Source of the DNA: DATJGS01 sp035494735
GTDB lineage: Bacteria; Eisenbacteria; RBG-16-71-46
Direction of reading: 5' to 3'
DNA: 64,000 nt
Assembly (NCBI GenBank): GCA_035494735.1
Contig: DATJGS010000019.1
Location: 1-64,000 of the forward strand
In this document: piece after piece, positions 45,297 to 54,810 of the stretch
Position numbering within the stretch: the first letter of the stretch is position 1
Layout: every line of letters begins with the position of its first letter
Position numbers and translations under genes: made by a program
The notes under the pieces: model-generated
Database searches by the model: none
What the model was told of the DNA's origin: nothing
What the model saw: only the letters and a program-made list of their open reading frames with translations

Positions 45297-45337
45297 GCGG
45301 CGTGTCGCCCGATCGGTTCGATCGGGAGGCACGCCGC
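45297..45337. terminator. Near-perfect 41-base hairpin after hsp20
   Basis: GCGGCGTG-TCG-CCCGATCG-GTT-CGATCGGG-AGG-CACGCCGC: two perfect 8-bp stems stacked through a short imperfect joint, 62 bases beyond the hsp20 stop. A smaller hairpin CGTCAGC/GCTGACG overlaps the stop codon itself (45226-45244). The most stable hairpin in the window and probably the hsp20 terminator. Confidence 0.6.
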
Positions 45338-45395
45338 GGGTCGTTCGCGGCACGCGATGCGGCCAGGCGCCCTTCGCCGCGGATGCCCCGTGAGG

Positions 45396-45421
45396 CTGCC
45401 AGTTCGGCAGTGGCCCTGACA
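45396..45421 (+). promoter_or_regulatory. CTGCCAG cluster upstream of the envelope operon
   Basis: CTGCCAG (45396-45402), CGGCAG (45405-45410) and CTGACA (45416-45421), 143-168 bases upstream of the candidate sigma-54-type promoter of the 45659 gene. Confidence 0.48.
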
Positions 45422-45563
45422 TCGCGGGGGAGCGCGCCGCGCATTCGTACAGGAATTGTCGAGCCGCACGTTCCCGCTCTCGTGCCGCGTATCCGGCGCG
45501 ATACGCCGACTTACGGCGGACTCACCGACGACGACGCCTGACGCCACTCGCCAACTCGCGCTC

Positions 45564-45579
45564 GGGCACGCCCGATGCG
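45564..45579 (+). promoter_or_regulatory. Sigma-54-type promoter of the envelope operon
   Basis: GGGCACG-CCCG-ATGCG, with both doublets correctly placed, 95 bases before ATG 45659. Weakest context of the seven, but it shares the ATGC form and an upstream half-site cluster. Confidence 0.52.
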
Positions 45580-45658
45580 ATAGGAGCGGCGTGCGGCGCG
45601 GCCTCGGCTCGGCCCATTCGACCGCATCGGCTCATCACCAACGAGTTCAGGAGGCGTC

Positions 45659-48487
45659 ATGTCCCCGCAGTGTCGCGTCGCCCGCACGGCCCAGGCTGCG
45701 TTGCTCGCCGTCCTGCTCGCGAGCCTCGGCGCCGTCGCCACGACGCGCACGGCCGCGGCCGCGTTCCAGGTGAAATCGGTCTTCCAGTTCGGGCCCGCGC
45801 AGGTCGGCGTCGCGTTCTCCGACAGCCTCGACATCGCGTCCGCCCTGCGCGCCGCGAACTACGCGCTCGCGCCTCAGGCCGGTGCGCCCGCGCGCGGCAT
45901 CGCGTCCGTCGCACTTCAGGAGAACCACCGCATGGTCGTGCTGACCACGACCGACGCGCTGCCCCAGTCCGCCGGCTATGCGGTCGCGATCACCGGAGTC
46001 AAGAGTCGCCACGGCGATCCGCTGGCCGGCCCCAACTGCGCGTTCGTCACCGCCGCCGAGACCATCACCGGCATTGCTGACGTCCACGCGAACATCAACA
46101 ACCTGATCGGGCAGACGATCACGATCATCGGCGAAGTGTTCATCCGCGAAGCCAGCGTGACCGGCACGCCGAGCGGATACATCCAGGACGGCACGGCCCG
46201 CGGACTGAACGTGTTCGGCACACCGCTCTATACGCCGCTCGACACGCTGGGCACCGTCGTCAAGGTGACGGGACAGGCGGCGCTGTACTTCACGACCGTG
46301 GAGTTGCAGTCCATCACGTCGGCCGTTTCGATCGCCTCGAACGTCCCGCCGCTCGGCCCCAAGGTGTTGAACGTCACGCAGGCCAGTTCCGCGGCGTGGG
46401 AAGGCACGTACATCCAGGTCACGGGCACGATGACGACGACGCCGAGCGCGTCGGGCTCGAATCACTACAACTACCCGGCCGCGGACGGCGGCGTGTCGTT
46501 CTGGTTCCGCGTGCGCAACAGCGTCGGCGTGAACCCCGCGGCGTTCGCGGCCGGCGACGTCGTCACCGGCGCGGGTGCGGGCGCGAACTTCCAGGGTGTC
46601 TATCAGGCGACCGTCGGCGTCCCCGGCGACTTCTACAAGGGCGAGGGCCCGGGCGACCAGACGCCGCCGGTGCTGGTCTCGGCGAGCGGCGAGGGCGGCG
46701 GGGCCGGCATCACGCTCACGTTCAGCGAGCCGGTCGGCGCCGGCGCCTCCGTGCCCGCGAACTACGTGGTGGCGCCGACCGCGGGCAGTCCGATCGCGGT
46801 GAGCAACGCCTCGGCCATGGGCTCGACAGTCACGCTCACGCTCGCCGCGCCGCTCGTGGCCGCGACCGAGTACACGGTGGGCGTCAGCAACGTGCAGGAC
46901 GCGGCTGGCAACGCGGTGCCGGACGGCGCGGCCATCGTGTTCACCGCGGCGACGCCGGTGCCGTTCCAGGTCGCGGCCGCGTTCCCGTTCGGCGCGGACT
47001 ACGTGGGCGTCGCGTTCACGCGCCCGGTCAACGCGTCGCAGGCCACGCAGGCCTCGAACTACTCGTTCGCGCCGCCGCTCGCGCTGGCGGGCGCCACGCT
47101 GCAGGCCAACGGCCGCACCGTGATCCTGCACACGACCGCGCCGTTGCCCGCGTCCACGACGTTCGCGCTGACGGTCACGGGCGTGACCTCGGCGACCGGG
47201 GATGCGCTCCTCTCGCCCGGTCCCTTCTCCGTGGTCACGGGCAGCGAGACGGTGACGAACATCGCCGCGATCCAGGCGAACCCGTCCGCCTACAGCGGGC
47301 AGAGCGTCACGTTCATCGGCCAGGTCACGATCCCGGTCGGCTCGCGCGGCGGCGCGCCCAACGGCTACGTCGAGGACGGCTCGGGCCACGGCGTGAACCT
47401 GTACGGCGGCACGATCCAGGGCCCGGTGAACCAGCTCGGCAGCGTCGCGCGCATCACGGGCACGGTGACGCCCTACTTCACGACGACCGAGATCACGAGC
47501 TACACCGCGACCGGCCTGGCGAGCGGGCTCCCGCACCTGGGCGCGCGCGTGCTGTCGGTGGCCGAGTGCAACAGCTCGAACTGGGAAGGCACGTACATCG
47601 AGACGTCGGCCGAGATCACGGACATCGCGGCGTCGGGCACGAGCAGCGTGAACTACACGGCGACCGATGGCGGCGCGAGCGTCACGTTCCGTGTCGGCAC
47701 CGGGCTCGGTTTCCTGCCGGGGCAGTTCGCGGTCGGCGATCGCGTGACGGGCCGCGGCGCGGGCGGATCGTTCCAGAGTTCGTTCCAGATCAACGTCGGC
47801 AACTTGCAGGACTTCTCGCTGGCCGGAGCGGGCGGCCCCGACACGACGGCGCCGCGCGTGGTGTCGGCGAGCGGCACCGACGGATCGACGCTGGTCGTCG
47901 TCGCGTTCTCCGAACCGTTGCGCTCGAACGAAGCGACTCTGACCGGCAGCTATCGCGTGTACCCGACGTCGAGCCCAGCCTCGCTCATCGCGGTGCGTTC
48001 AATCGTGATGGCGGCGAACGGACGCTCGGTCACGGTCGACCTGGCGAGCACGCTCGGCGGCGCCGTCAGCTACACCGTCGAAGTCACGGGCGTCGCGGAC
48101 TTGTCGGGCAACGTGGTCGCGCCCGGCGCCGCCGTCGCGTTCGTCGCCGCCTCGGCGATCCCGTTCCACGCGCGCCTCGCCGTACCGGCGGTCACGCTCG
48201 TGCGCGGCATGTCGCGCCAGGGCGAACTCATGCCGGTCACGCTTTCGGGCGCCCCCGACTCGAAAGCGCTGTGCCGCGTGTTCGACATCCAGGGCCACCT
48301 GGTGCGCGTGCTGTACGACGGCAAGCTCACCGGCACGCCGCGGCGCAGCGTGACGTGGGACGGCCGCGACGAGCGCTTCGAGCACGTGCCGGCCGGGCTC
48401 TACGTGTGTCACCTGCTGATCACCGACGTCAACGGTTCCACGAGCGAAGACCGCGCCCCGATCGTCGTGGCGCTGCGTCTCCAGTGA
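45659..48487 (+). CDS. Secreted multidomain protein (Ig-like and OB-fold-like repeats, FlgD-like end)
   Basis: 942 residues with a signal peptide. Domain order: bacterial Ig-like (SbsA type, QVKSVFQFGPAQVGVAFSD), an OB-fold-like module (ITGIADVHANINNLIGQTIT...GYIQDGTARGLNVFG), Ig-like (TPPVLVSASGEGGGAG), Ig-like (QVAAAFPFGADYVGVAF), a second OB-like module (VTNIAAIQANPSAYSGQSVT...GYVEDGSGHGVNLYG), Ig-like, and a C-terminal domain with SVTWDGRDERFEHVPAGLYV. The Ig-OB pair is thus duplicated. OB modules of this kind accompany extracellular nucleases, but no catalytic domain is seen. GGAGG before the ATG; first gene of a six-gene operon. Confidence 0.8.
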   Translation: MSPQCRVARTAQAALLAVLLASLGAVATTRTAAAAFQVKSVFQFGPAQVGVAFSDSLDIASALRAANYALAPQAGAPARGIASVALQENHRMVVLTTTDALPQSAGYAVAITGVKSRHGDPLAGPNCAFVTAAETITGIADVHANINNLIGQTITIIGEVFIREASVTGTPSGYIQDGTARGLNVFGTPLYTPLDTLGTVVKVTGQAALYFTTVELQSITSAVSIASNVPPLGPKVLNVTQASSAAWEGTYIQVTGTMTTTPSASGSNHYNYPAADGGVSFWFRVRNSVGVNPAAFAAGDVVTGAGAGANFQGVYQATVGVPGDFYKGEGPGDQTPPVLVSASGEGGGAGITLTFSEPVGAGASVPANYVVAPTAGSPIAVSNASAMGSTVTLTLAAPLVAATEYTVGVSNVQDAAGNAVPDGAAIVFTAATPVPFQVAAAFPFGADYVGVAFTRPVNASQATQASNYSFAPPLALAGATLQANGRTVILHTTAPLPASTTFALTVTGVTSATGDALLSPGPFSVVTGSETVTNIAAIQANPSAYSGQSVTFIGQVTIPVGSRGGAPNGYVEDGSGHGVNLYGGTIQGPVNQLGSVARITGTVTPYFTTTEITSYTATGLASGLPHLGARVLSVAECNSSNWEGTYIETSAEITDIAASGTSSVNYTATDGGASVTFRVGTGLGFLPGQFAVGDRVTGRGAGGSFQSSFQINVGNLQDFSLAGAGGPDTTAPRVVSASGTDGSTLVVVAFSEPLRSNEATLTGSYRVYPTSSPASLIAVRSIVMAANGRSVTVDLASTLGGAVSYTVEVTGVADLSGNVVAPGAAVAFVAASAIPFHARLAVPAVTLVRGMSRQGELMPVTLSGAPDSKALCRVFDIQGHLVRVLYDGKLTGTPRRSVTWDGRDERFEHVPAGLYVCHLLITDVNGSTSEDRAPIVVALRLQ

Positions 48488-48494
48488 GGTCGCC

Positions 48495-49454
48495 ATGTTC
48501 CATCACCGGATGAAGTCGGCGCCATGCCGCACGGAGGGTCTCCGCGCGACGCTTGCGGCCACGCGGCAACTCGCGACGCTGGCCCTGGCGCTGGGTGTCG
48601 CCGCCGCCGCGCTCCCCGCGCCCTCGTTCGCCGCGTTCGAGGACATCGAAGTGTCGCCGGCGGCGCGCGCCTCGGGCGGCGCGTGGTCCGCCGTCATCGG
48701 CGACGAATACGCGCCGTTCCACAACCCGGCGGCGCTGGCCTGGACCACGCGGTCCTCGGTCGCCGGCTCGTTCGTGCGCCCGTTCGGCTACGACTTCTCG
48801 TCGCAGAACGCGGCCGCGGTCAACGTGCCGCTCCCGCGCGCGCTCGGCGGCGCGTCGATCGGACTGCGGCGCTTCGGCGTCGACTTCCAGGGCCAGCACC
48901 TGATGGACGAGACCACGGTCGCGATCGCGCAGGGCTTCCACCTGCTGCGCGACCGCCAGAGCGAACTGGCCGTGGGCTGGGCGCTCGACGTGTACGCGCT
49001 GTCGTTCGGCCGTTCCGTCACCGGCATCGACCCGGGCAACGCGTCGACCGTCGGCCTCACGTTCGGCGCGCTCGCCATCGTGCGCGATCGCACGCGCGTC
49101 GGGTTCCGCGTCGAGAACCTGAACGGCGCGCGCATCGGCGATCGCGACAAGGAAGAGCTGCACCGGCGCGTCGCGGCCGGCCTCGCCTACACGCCGTACT
49201 CGGGCGTCCAGACGCTGCTCGACATGAGCGGCGAACTCGGCGATCCGATCCAGTACCGGGGCGGCGTCGCGTTCGAGGCCAGCAGCTGGATGACGCTGCG
49301 CGCCGGCGTGCGCACCGAACCGGCGGCATTCACGGCCGGCATGGGGCTCGCGTGGTCGGGCGTGCGGCTCGACTACGGCTATTCGGGCGGCGGCGGCGTG
49401 CTGGGCGACACGCAACACGTCGGGCTCACGTATCAGTTCGGCAAGGAACGATGA
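48495..49454 (+). CDS. PorV/PorQ-like outer-membrane protein
   Basis: 319 residues: signal peptide to SFA, then AFEDIEVSPAARASGGAWSAVIGDEYAPFHNPAALAW, the typical opening of PorV/PorQ and FadL-type barrels, and closing strands YGYSGGGGVLGDTQHVGLTYQF. In FCB bacteria such proteins work with secretion or surface attachment of sorted proteins. The gene starts seven bases after its neighbour, whose C-terminal domain is of the sorted kind, which suggests a working pair. Confidence 0.82.
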   Translation: MFHHRMKSAPCRTEGLRATLAATRQLATLALALGVAAAALPAPSFAAFEDIEVSPAARASGGAWSAVIGDEYAPFHNPAALAWTTRSSVAGSFVRPFGYDFSSQNAAAVNVPLPRALGGASIGLRRFGVDFQGQHLMDETTVAIAQGFHLLRDRQSELAVGWALDVYALSFGRSVTGIDPGNASTVGLTFGALAIVRDRTRVGFRVENLNGARIGDRDKEELHRRVAAGLAYTPYSGVQTLLDMSGELGDPIQYRGGVAFEASSWMTLRAGVRTEPAAFTAGMGLAWSGVRLDYGYSGGGGVLGDTQHVGLTYQFGKER

Positions 49455-49461
49455 GGCCGCC

Positions 49462-52140
49462 ATGGACCGCGCGCGCAGGCTTCGCCGGCTCGGCTTCGCG
49501 TCCGCCCTCGCGCTGATCGCGCTGGCCGCCGCGACGCACAGCGCGTGGGCCGGCGCCGACTCGACCGCAATCCGCGCGCGTGTCGCCGCCGTGGACTCCC
49601 TCACCGCGCCCGTCGATCTCAATCTCGCGCCGCTCGACGTGCTGAAGACCCTGCCCCTGCCCGCGGGAGTCGCCGAAGGCATCGTCGACCGGCGGACGTT
49701 CATCGCGCCGTTCACCAGCCTGTTCGAGCTGCTCGAAGTCCCCGGCATGACGCCCGAGGCGCTCGATCTCGTGCGCGATCGCGTGACGGTCGCGCCGCGG
49801 TTCCAGCGCTCGCTGGAGACGACGGACGAAGAGGCGTACCGGGCCGGCGAGATGAACAGCCTCGTGCAGCGACTGCTCGCGGAAGAGGGCGCGAGCGAGG
49901 GTCTCGTCGACGAGTACGTCGACGCGATCCGCCAGCCGCGCGACCTCAACGCGCTCGGTTTCTTCGACCTGACGTCGTACCAGAACGTGTCGCCCGTCGA
50001 CGCCGTCGCCATCCTGCGCGAGCGCGGTCTGTCGGGGCGGATCGAGAACGCGCGCGCGCTGCGCGCCGTGCCCGGGCTCTCCGGCTGGGGCTATCGCAAC
50101 CTGCGCGACTACGTCGCGTACGCGCCGCCGGCCGGGCCGCGCCGGCTGCACGCCGACTATCAGATCCGCGTTTACGACACGCCGTACGTGCTGGACCAGG
50201 CCGACATCCTGAACGAGAACATCGTTGGCGACACGCAGGGCGTCCCGACCGATCAGAAGGACGCCTTCCGCGACCCGGAGATCAACACGTACGGCGGGCG
50301 CCTGCGCCTCGGCACGACGGATCCGGCCATGACCGAGAAGCTGCGGCTGCGCTGGGGCCCGGCGTGGCGCGCCGGCGCGCTCGTCCATCGCAACGTCGGC
50401 GAGCACGACTGGGCCGAGACCGCGAAGGGCTATGTCGCGCTCGACGAGCCGGGCGCGCTGCACACGCCGCTCGGGCCCGTGCAGGTGCACAACGCGGTGC
50501 TCGGCAACTACACGGCGACGTTCGGCCAGGGCCTCGTGTTCGACGCGACCGACTTCTTCATGTCGCGGCGCACCGGCGCCGGCTACGGCGTGCGTTCGAT
50601 CGGCGTGCGCGGCGACAACTCGCGCAGCGACGAGTTCCGCCTGTTCGGCGGCGCGTTCGAGGGCAGCCTCGGCCCGGTGCGCGCCACGTTGCTCGGCTCG
50701 TGGGCCAAGAAGGACGCGATTCTCAACCCCGACGGCTCGTTCAACCGCTACATCGTGATGGTGCCGCGCCTCGAGAACGATGTGCTGTCGGGCATCCGCG
50801 ACGACATCCGGAGCGGCACGTTCGCCGGCCACGGCGACACCAGCTCATTCCTGGCGATGCGCCACGTGATGGACGAGCGCGTGATGGCCGCGAACGTCAA
50901 GACCCAGCTGCGGCCCGGCACGTGGCTCGGCGTCACCGGCGTCGAGATCCGCACGCGCAACACCGCGTTCGACGGCCCGCTCGCCGACCGTTGGGATCCG
51001 CGGCCCAGCGCGCTCGTGATCGATCCGGCGCGCATCGAGGACCGCGACGCCGAGATCGGCGCGGGCTACGACAGCCGCAACCTCGGCGACTACCGGCGCA
51101 TCTGGGGCGCCGAGGGCCAGGGCGTGTGGCGCAATGTGAGCGTGGCCGGCGAGTACGGCAAGCTCGAGACGTCGCCGTCACGCAGCGCGTGGACGCGCAT
51201 CTTCTCGCGCGGCCCCGAGGCGTTCGTGGCGAACGCCAGCGCGCAGTTCGAGAACCTGACCACGCTCGTCCTGTACCGCGACTACGACGTCGGCTTCGAC
51301 GATCCGTACTCGCGCCCGTTCTCCGAGGACGCGCGCTACGAGCAGACGATCCTCGACGCGAACGCGTTCCGCCTGAAGAACCCGTACTGGGCCGAGCTGG
51401 CGCCGTACCTGCCGCAGCCCAAGGCCGAGCGCGGCTGGTATCTCGACTCGCGCTACCAGTTCGCGCGCGAGTTCCTCGTGAGCGGCTTCGAGTTCGATTC
51501 GTGGAAGCGCAAGGCCGACGACGCGGACCTGTATCGCGCGGTCGGGCGGCTCGAGTACCGGCCCATCTTCCCGATCCGCGTCCGGCTGCGCCACTCGGTG
51601 TCCGGGCGCCACGCCGATCGCGCCGACGACGCGCGCGCGTACCGCGCGTGGGACTCGCGGCTCGAGCTGCTCGCGAACCTGTCGCACTACGACCAGATGC
51701 GCTTCCTGTACTCGACCGGCAACGTCACGTTCGCGGCGCGCGGCCGCCTGTACGGCCCGGCGGCGGGCGGCGACACGCAGAGCGACAGCACGGCGTCGCG
51801 CGGCGGCCCGGCGCACGCGCTGCAGGCGCAGATGACGCATCAGTTCAACAACGACCTCGCGGTCGTGGCGTCGACCGAGCTGTACGACGGCTTCCTCTAC
51901 AACTACGAGGACAACGAGTTCGTGGTGGTCGACGGCAAGGGCTTCCGCAACTGGGTCATGGTGCGCAGCCGCCTCTCGCCCGCGCTGTCGTGGCGCCTCA
52001 AATGGACGCACGACCATCCGCTGGCGCGCACGTTCGTCGACATTCGCAGCTTCGGCAGTCTCGTCCCGCCCACGCCCGACGCGAGCAACGTGTTGAGCGA
52101 TGCGAGCGCGTTCCGCTTCCAACTCGACCTGTCGTTCTGA
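49462..52140 (+). CDS. Helix-hairpin-helix plus outer-membrane barrel protein
   Basis: 892 residues with a signal peptide. Residues about 45-110 are a ComEA-like helix-hairpin-helix region (LNLAPLDVLKTLPLPAGVAEGIVDRR, LLEVPGMTPEALDLVRDRV), with more short HhH-like segments to residue 230 (ALRAVPGLSGWGYRNLRDYVAY). Residues about 230-892 are strand-rich with charged loops and end in RFQLDLSF, as in a large outer-membrane barrel. HhH domains bind DNA without sequence preference, so DNA capture at the outer membrane is a reasonable hypothesis. Seven bases after the previous gene. Confidence 0.75.
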   Translation: MDRARRLRRLGFASALALIALAAATHSAWAGADSTAIRARVAAVDSLTAPVDLNLAPLDVLKTLPLPAGVAEGIVDRRTFIAPFTSLFELLEVPGMTPEALDLVRDRVTVAPRFQRSLETTDEEAYRAGEMNSLVQRLLAEEGASEGLVDEYVDAIRQPRDLNALGFFDLTSYQNVSPVDAVAILRERGLSGRIENARALRAVPGLSGWGYRNLRDYVAYAPPAGPRRLHADYQIRVYDTPYVLDQADILNENIVGDTQGVPTDQKDAFRDPEINTYGGRLRLGTTDPAMTEKLRLRWGPAWRAGALVHRNVGEHDWAETAKGYVALDEPGALHTPLGPVQVHNAVLGNYTATFGQGLVFDATDFFMSRRTGAGYGVRSIGVRGDNSRSDEFRLFGGAFEGSLGPVRATLLGSWAKKDAILNPDGSFNRYIVMVPRLENDVLSGIRDDIRSGTFAGHGDTSSFLAMRHVMDERVMAANVKTQLRPGTWLGVTGVEIRTRNTAFDGPLADRWDPRPSALVIDPARIEDRDAEIGAGYDSRNLGDYRRIWGAEGQGVWRNVSVAGEYGKLETSPSRSAWTRIFSRGPEAFVANASAQFENLTTLVLYRDYDVGFDDPYSRPFSEDARYEQTILDANAFRLKNPYWAELAPYLPQPKAERGWYLDSRYQFAREFLVSGFEFDSWKRKADDADLYRAVGRLEYRPIFPIRVRLRHSVSGRHADRADDARAYRAWDSRLELLANLSHYDQMRFLYSTGNVTFAARGRLYGPAAGGDTQSDSTASRGGPAHALQAQMTHQFNNDLAVVASTELYDGFLYNYEDNEFVVVDGKGFRNWVMVRSRLSPALSWRLKWTHDHPLARTFVDIRSFGSLVPPTPDASNVLSDASAFRFQLDLSF

Positions 52141-52165
52141 ACGGGTCTCTGAGGGGGTGTTCCAC

Positions 52166-53452
52166 GTGAGGAAGTCCGGTCGGCAAGTCACGAGAACCGC
52201 GCGGAGCATCGCGCTCGGGTCGATCCTCGCCATCGCCTGGATCGCGCCGGCCGCGCTGCACGCGGATTCGGCGCTGGATCGCGAATTCGGCACGCCGCGC
52301 GCCGGGCTGTCCGGCCGCGAGCGCGCCATGGGCGGCGCGGGCGCCGCGCTCGACGGCAATCCGACGGCGCTGCTCGGCATCCCGGCCACGATGGCGCTCG
52401 GCCGCGGCACGCGGCTCCAGTTCACGGGCGACGTCGGCCGCGCGAGCGAGACGCGCTACGTGCCGCTGTACGACACGTTCGACTCGTACGTCGCCGACGC
52501 GGCGATCGCGGTCAACGACCACGTCACCGGCGAGTTCGGCGGCGGCGTGGCCATGACGCGCCGCGAATGGCGCGGCGTCACGCTCGGCATCGCGAGCTAC
52601 GAGCGCTTCGATCCGCGCCACGACTACCAGGACGAGCGGCGCACCACGGCCACGACGGACGAAGTCGTCGCCGAGCGCTTCATCACGACGCGCGGCACGC
52701 TGCGCGGCACCAGCTTCGGCGCCGCGTATCCGCTGCCATGGTGGGACACCGCGGTGGGCGTCGCCGTCACGCACTACGGCGGCACGATCACCGACCGCGA
52801 CGCGCTCGTGTCGCGGGTCGCGAACGTCAGCGGCCTCACGCTGGCCGAGACGCGCGACCTGTCGGGCACGTCGCTGACGCTGGGCGCGCACGGCCGGATC
52901 GGCAACCGCCTGGACGCGGCGCTGGCCTGGGAGTCGGGTCCCAAGCTGCACGACGACTTCACGACCTGGAGCGACGACTCGATCACGTCGGCGCCGAATG
53001 CGCACCGCAACGCGTTCTATCCGCCGCGCGTGACGCTGGCCGGCGCGTATCGCCCGCGCAACACGCTGCGCACCACGTTCGTCACCGACGTGATCTGGAC
53101 CGGCTGGTCGAACATCCGCGACCCGCGCGACCCGTCGCTGCGCTTCAACGACACGTGGGACGTGCGCTTCGGTCTCGAGCACGTGTACGCGAACACCCTG
53201 CCGGCGCGCATCGGCTTCCGCTACGAACGCGCGCCGCAGACGTCCGAGGCCGACCGCGTCGCGTTCACGTTCGGCGTCGGGTACAAGCTCGATCGCGTCG
53301 CGCTCGACCTCTCGAGCGAAGTGTCACGCCGCCAGAGCTGGCAGGATCCGGTGTGGGCGCGCGTCGATCAGGGTCCCGCCATCGGCGCGGGCAGCGATCG
53401 CGTGCAGGACGGCCTCATGCGCCTGAGCGTGGACGCGACCTGGGAGTTCTGA
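52166..53452 (+). CDS. FadL/OmpP1-like outer-membrane protein
   Basis: 428 residues from GTG 52166 (GAGGGGG upstream), signal peptide to LHA. The opening RERAMGGAGAALDGNPTALLGIPATMALG is typical of the FadL/OmpP1 family (glycine-rich hatch, N-P-A). Strands continue to the end TWEF. Family members let hydrophobic or small molecules pass. The stop overlaps the next start (TGATG). Confidence 0.8.
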   Translation: MRKSGRQVTRTARSIALGSILAIAWIAPAALHADSALDREFGTPRAGLSGRERAMGGAGAALDGNPTALLGIPATMALGRGTRLQFTGDVGRASETRYVPLYDTFDSYVADAAIAVNDHVTGEFGGGVAMTRREWRGVTLGIASYERFDPRHDYQDERRTTATTDEVVAERFITTRGTLRGTSFGAAYPLPWWDTAVGVAVTHYGGTITDRDALVSRVANVSGLTLAETRDLSGTSLTLGAHGRIGNRLDAALAWESGPKLHDDFTTWSDDSITSAPNAHRNAFYPPRVTLAGAYRPRNTLRTTFVTDVIWTGWSNIRDPRDPSLRFNDTWDVRFGLEHVYANTLPARIGFRYERAPQTSEADRVAFTFGVGYKLDRVALDLSSEVSRRQSWQDPVWARVDQGPAIGAGSDRVQDGLMRLSVDATWEF

Positions 53453-54810
53453 TGCGCGCCCGCCCGCTGCGCCTGCTCGCGCTGGCGGCCGTGCTGGGAG
53501 CGGCGCCGGCCTGGATCGCGGGGTGCACCGCGCCGCGGCCGTTCGCGCCGCCCGTTCCCTCGTCGATCTCGTTCAGCGGGCGCACGGTGAGCTGGACCAC
53601 GCTGACGCCGGCGCTCGGCGCCGTGCGCTGGGGCAAGCGCACGGGAAGCCTCGACCACATCGCGTATCCGAGCGGCGTCGATCGCGAGGACCGTGCGGCC
53701 GGGACGTCGCACCACGTGGCCCTGCTCGACCTGGCGGCCGGCGACAGCGTGGTCTACCAGGTGCTCGAACGCACGAGCGACGGCCGGCTCACGACCAGCC
53801 CGCTCCTCGCGACGCGCGCGGGCGCGCCCACTCAGAGCCCGCCGCTCCTGACCTGGACCATGATCGACGTCGGCTTCGGCGACTCACATCTGTTGACGAT
53901 GCCGACGAGCGGCGAGCGCGTGCTCATCGACTCGGGCGAGCGGCGCGACGCCGACAACGTCGATCGCTACCTCGACGACTCGGGCGTGCGCCGGCTCGAC
54001 GTGGCGATGGCCACGCACATCCACGAAGACCATATCGGCGGCTACGTCGGCGAGCACAACGTCTCGGACGACGGCGTCCTCGCGCACGTGGCGATCGGCC
54101 GTTTCCTCGAGGGCGGGCACTCTTCCGGGGTGCGCACCGCGCACGAGGAGCTGCTCGCCATGCTGGCCGGGCGCGCCATCCCGCGCGTCCAGCTCGAACC
54201 GGGCGCGACCGACGCGAGCGAGCCCGCGCTGGCGTGGGACCCGTTCGTGCGCGTGGCCGTCCTCAACGCCGGCTCGGGCCAGAGCACCGGCGGCGAGACC
54301 GAGAGCGACTGGATCAACAACGACTCGATCGTGCTGCGCCTGACCTACGGCAGCGTCAGCGTGGTGATGGGCGGCGACGCCGAAGCGCCGGTGCAGACCA
54401 GGCTGCTCGCGAGCGGCGCGCCGCTCCAGGCATCCGCGCTCAAGGTGCACCATCACGGGCTCTACGACTCGAGCGAGCCCGCGTACCTCGACGCCGTGAA
54501 CCCGCGCGTCGCGATGATCCCGATCGTCACGTACGAATCGTTCAACGGCACGCTGCCCTCGGGCCTCGTGCTCGACCGGCTGCGCCAGCGGCTGATCGAC
54601 GTGTACGCGAACGACCGCGCCGAGCCGCTCGGCCTGCAGTTGAGTGGCGACGCCGGCGTGAACGTCACGCTCGTGACGAACGGCGACAGCTTCGAGATCC
54701 GCGTCGCGCCGTCGCGCAGCCATCACGAGCCCGGCAGCTCGGAGTACGCGCCCGGCGCGCCCGCGCGGCCCGCATCGATCCCTCACGCCCGGAAGGAGGC
54801 GTCGTCATGA
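53452..54810 (+). CDS. ComEC/Rec2-type metallo-beta-lactamase lipoprotein
   Basis: 452 residues. A lipobox (AWIAGC) gives a lipoprotein. Residues about 30-120 are a fibronectin-like domain (ISFSGRTVSWTTLTPALGAVRW). The metallo-beta-lactamase domain has HIHEDHIGG (zinc ligands), a MGGDAE acidic site and HHHGLYDSS, similar to the ComEC hydrolase domain. Such domains act on DNA or on phosphodiesters. It follows an HhH-barrel protein and precedes a nucleotidase in the same operon, which supports action on nucleic acid outside the cytoplasm. Confidence 0.82.
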   Translation: MRARPLRLLALAAVLGAAPAWIAGCTAPRPFAPPVPSSISFSGRTVSWTTLTPALGAVRWGKRTGSLDHIAYPSGVDREDRAAGTSHHVALLDLAAGDSVVYQVLERTSDGRLTTSPLLATRAGAPTQSPPLLTWTMIDVGFGDSHLLTMPTSGERVLIDSGERRDADNVDRYLDDSGVRRLDVAMATHIHEDHIGGYVGEHNVSDDGVLAHVAIGRFLEGGHSSGVRTAHEELLAMLAGRAIPRVQLEPGATDASEPALAWDPFVRVAVLNAGSGQSTGGETESDWINNDSIVLRLTYGSVSVVMGGDAEAPVQTRLLASGAPLQASALKVHHHGLYDSSEPAYLDAVNPRVAMIPIVTYESFNGTLPSGLVLDRLRQRLIDVYANDRAEPLGLQLSGDAGVNVTLVTNGDSFEIRVAPSRSHHEPGSSEYAPGAPARPASIPHARKEASS

